This document shows positions 52,606 through 54,552 of a stretch of 54,552 nucleotides of DNA, piece by piece; positions within the stretch are counted from its first letter, which is position 1, and each line of letters begins with the position of its first letter. The translations under genes were made by a program, and so were the position numbers. Under the pieces are notes generated by a model. The model did not search any database. It was not told the DNA's origin and saw only the letters and a list, made by a program, of their open reading frames with translations. This stretch comes from Aquamicrobium zhengzhouense (lineage in GTDB: Bacteria; Pseudomonadota; Alphaproteobacteria; Rhizobiales; Rhizobiaceae), in the NCBI RefSeq assembly GCF_016124105.1, contig NZ_JADGMQ010000022.1, positions 1 through 54,552 on the forward strand, in the 5' to 3' direction.

Positions 52606-53958
52606 ATGACTAACCTCCTTTCTCGTAGGTCGATTCTAGTCTCGATGGGCTGCGCAGTCGCTGCGCCGTCTTTCGCCTTCGCTCAGCCGGCGACGCCTCG
52701 ATCGCTGTTGCTTTCCAATGTGCGCATCTTCGACGGCGTCAATGACCAGTTGCGTGACGGCCATGTTCTCGTCTTCGGCGACAAAATAGAGGAAATCTCC
52801 AGCAGCCCTATTCAGCCTCCCGCCGGAACTGAGACGATCGATGGCGGCGCACGGGTATTAATGCCCGGCTTGACCGACGCGCATTGGCATATGGTATTCG
52901 CTCCCAACACACTGGCCAACATGGAAGCGTCCGACACCGGCCTGATGTACGCGAATGCTGTCGCGGAGGCGGAACGCACGCTGATGCGCGGCTTCACCAC
53001 GATCCGCGATGTCGGCGGTCCGACATTCGGCCTGAAACAGGCCATCGACAGCGGAGCGGTCCCCGGCCCCCGAGTCTATCCCTCTGGCGCGCTCATCTCG
53101 CAGACCGCAGGACATGGGGACTTTGCGCCCGCGTATGCGCAGCCGCGGTCGCTGGGCAGCGAACCGTCGCGTTTCGAGCAGATTGGCGCGTTCGTCATTG
53201 CCGACGGTGTCCCCGACGTCATGGCGGCGGTGCGCGCGCAACTCAAACGCGGTGCCAGCCAGATCAAGCTGGCTCTGGGCGGCGGGGTCATTTCAGACTC
53301 CGACCCCATTGACACGCTGCAGTACACGCCGGAAGAAATCCGCGCCGCCGTCCAGGTGGCAAGCGACTGGGGCACCTATGTCGCGACACATGTCTACACC
53401 GTCGCCGGCATCCACCGCGCCATCGACGCCGGCGTTCGCTCGATCGAGCATGGCCACATGGTCGACGAACAGACCCTCAAACTGATGGCGGAGCAGGACG
53501 TCTGGCTAAGTCTTCAACCCTTCGAGGCGGGCGACAATCCCCTGACCCCCGAACAGATCCAGAAGGCCGAACCGACCAGCCATTGGGACCGGGTCGCCGA
53601 ATGGGCTAAGGCGCAGAGTACCAAAGTGGCGTTTGGAACCGACCTTCTGTTCCAGCCGGACGGGACCGGGGCTCAGCCCAAATTGCTCTCGCGCTTTGCC
53701 AGGGTTTTCGGCAACAGTGGTGCGCTACGGATTGCCACGTCGGGCAATTGCGACTTGTTCGCTTTGAGCGGCGAGCGCAATCCCTATAAAGGCGCGAAGC
53801 TCGGCGTGCTGGAACGCGGTGCCTGGGCTGACATGCTGCTGGTCAACGGCGACCCTACGCAGGACATCGATCTGCTGACGGACTATGAGCGCAATCTCGC
53901 CGTCATCATCAAAGGTGGCGAGATCTTCAAGAACACGCTTCCCGATCTCGCGAAGTAG
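52606..53958 (+). CDS. Exported metal-dependent amidohydrolase
   Basis: 450 residues from ATG 52606; the in-frame sequence before it lacks a signal. A Tat-like signal (LSRRSILVSMGCAVA) ends near SFAFAQ. The amidohydrolase barrel has metal ligands His93 and His95 (DAHWH), carboxylated Lys221 (QIKLALGGG), His262 (THVYT), His282 (EHGH) and Asp346 (FGTDL), a complete binuclear set of the imidazolonepropionase/prolidase-like subgroup. Members hydrolyse amide bonds, including dipeptides with a C-terminal proline or arginine, and cyclic amides. Periplasmic action is inferred. No partner gene lies close. Confidence 0.88.
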   Translation: MTNLLSRRSILVSMGCAVAAPSFAFAQPATPRSLLLSNVRIFDGVNDQLRDGHVLVFGDKIEEISSSPIQPPAGTETIDGGARVLMPGLTDAHWHMVFAPNTLANMEASDTGLMYANAVAEAERTLMRGFTTIRDVGGPTFGLKQAIDSGAVPGPRVYPSGALISQTAGHGDFAPAYAQPRSLGSEPSRFEQIGAFVIADGVPDVMAAVRAQLKRGASQIKLALGGGVISDSDPIDTLQYTPEEIRAAVQVASDWGTYVATHVYTVAGIHRAIDAGVRSIEHGHMVDEQTLKLMAEQDVWLSLQPFEAGDNPLTPEQIQKAEPTSHWDRVAEWAKAQSTKVAFGTDLLFQPDGTGAQPKLLSRFARVFGNSGALRIATSGNCDLFALSGERNPYKGAKLGVLERGAWADMLLVNGDPTQDIDLLTDYERNLAVIIKGGEIFKNTLPDLAK

Positions 53959-54454
53959 CGCTTTTGGCAGAGGCGATCGGCGCCAGTACAGCCACGCGAT
54001 CACGTCCCTGCCTTCGATTCCGACGAACAGACGCGAGGTTCTGGATCTTGGATAGCGACGCTCGGAGCGTGCAAAGCGCTACTGGCGAAGCCAGCTTTGG
54101 AACCAGTGTCTTCGGGTGGCGATGTCATTTCTGGATGGCGCCCGCGCGGCAATGTGATCTGGATGATCGTTGAGCGTTGCGGGTCGGATACAGTATGCTG
54201 TCACGTCTCCGGCCTGTTGGTGCGGCACAATACGGCCGCAGCCCCCTGACGTTGTCCGCCTGAGCCGATCCCCATTCCTATGTCGCTGTCACATCATACC
54301 ACCATCACTCCGCTAACTGTTTTGCCCGATGGGCACTGCCGTGATCAGGCAGGCCCGTGACCTCAGAGCTGTTGCTGGCTGATGACAAGCCTGAACGCCG
54401 ATCGCTTCAAGGAATTCCTTCGACCAACTGTAATACAGGCTCGCGCCGAAGATC
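53959..54454. other. Gene-free region near the right edge
   Basis: About 500 bases after the amidohydrolase gene. No gene, RNA or clear repeat seen. Confidence 0.35.
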
Positions 54455-54552
54455 TGAGGTGGACCCGTCTGCTGAGACAGTTTGGCGGCTTGGCTAAGGT
54501 GGATCAGGTTGGTTTTTACGCCGCCAGTTGCTCCATCATTTCTGCGGTAGCA
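54455..54552 (-). mobile_element. Probable end of an insertion sequence running out of the window
   Basis: The minus strand ends in a short coding tail (ATAEMMEQLAA, stop near 54518) followed by a sequence closing TGTCTCAGCAGACGGGTCCA, which looks like a transposon terminal repeat starting TGAGGTGGACCCG on the plus strand at 54455. Most of the element would lie beyond the window. Family not certain. Confidence 0.4.

Noticed and set aside
1-54552. CRISPR array, tRNA or rRNA genes
   Set aside because: No regularly spaced direct repeats and no tRNA or rRNA sequence were recognised by eye. The only regular repeats are the 42-base coding units at 27756-28091.

Overview
The window looks like accessory DNA, most likely a plasmid or chromid, from an alphaproteobacterium of the Hyphomicrobiales (Rhizobiales). 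The strongest sign is a complete repABC replication and partition cassette with two perfect parS palindromes and the counter-transcribed RNA between repB and repC. High GC, many solute-uptake systems, IclR-type regulators and insertion-sequence fragments at both ends fit that picture. No rRNA, tRNA or CRISPR array was seen.

Layout. 1-1555: an IS3-family fragment and two tandem, homologous small secreted proteins. 1556-3889: a FdhF/YdeP-type molybdopterin oxidoreductase. 4101-11298: a catabolic regulon. It holds a tripartite tricarboxylate transporter (tctC, tctB, tctA) with an RraA-family aldolase gene inside the operon, an IclR repressor, and a divergent operon for a fumarylacetoacetate-hydrolase-fold enzyme, a flavin-reductase-fold protein and a cupin-like protein. 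Matching TTCCR-N5-CGGAA sites lie upstream of both operons. 11817-20791: a dipeptide/oligopeptide ABC transporter with an M28 peptidase-like gene, and divergently an N-formylglutamate-amidohydrolase-like gene plus an IclR regulator. 20938-24738: tricarballylate oxidation genes tcuB and tcuA with a LysR regulator, but no tcuC transporter.

25100-28517: a LysR remnant and a 1037-residue secreted protein with a peptidoglycan-binding-like segment and eight 14-residue repeats. 29071-35451: repC, ctRNA, repB, parS, repA, parS, a divergent hypothetical gene, a WGR-domain protein and a tyrosine recombinase. 35899-44889: a TRAP transporter, an IclR regulator, hydantoinase/oxoprolinase subunits A and B and a glutamate-1-semialdehyde-aminomutase-like aminotransferase. 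A clear promoter and a near-perfect palindromic operator precede hyuA.

45465-53958: a FepA-type TonB receptor, a methyltransferase with a regulatory domain, a Tat-exported FAD oxidoreductase with a TetR regulator whose likely operator fills the promoter spacer, an IS3 relic, and an exported amidohydrolase. The window ends in what looks like the end of another IS. Overall these are self-contained uptake-plus-catabolism modules, each with a local regulator, arranged around a repABC backbone. Their substrates cannot be fixed from sequence alone.
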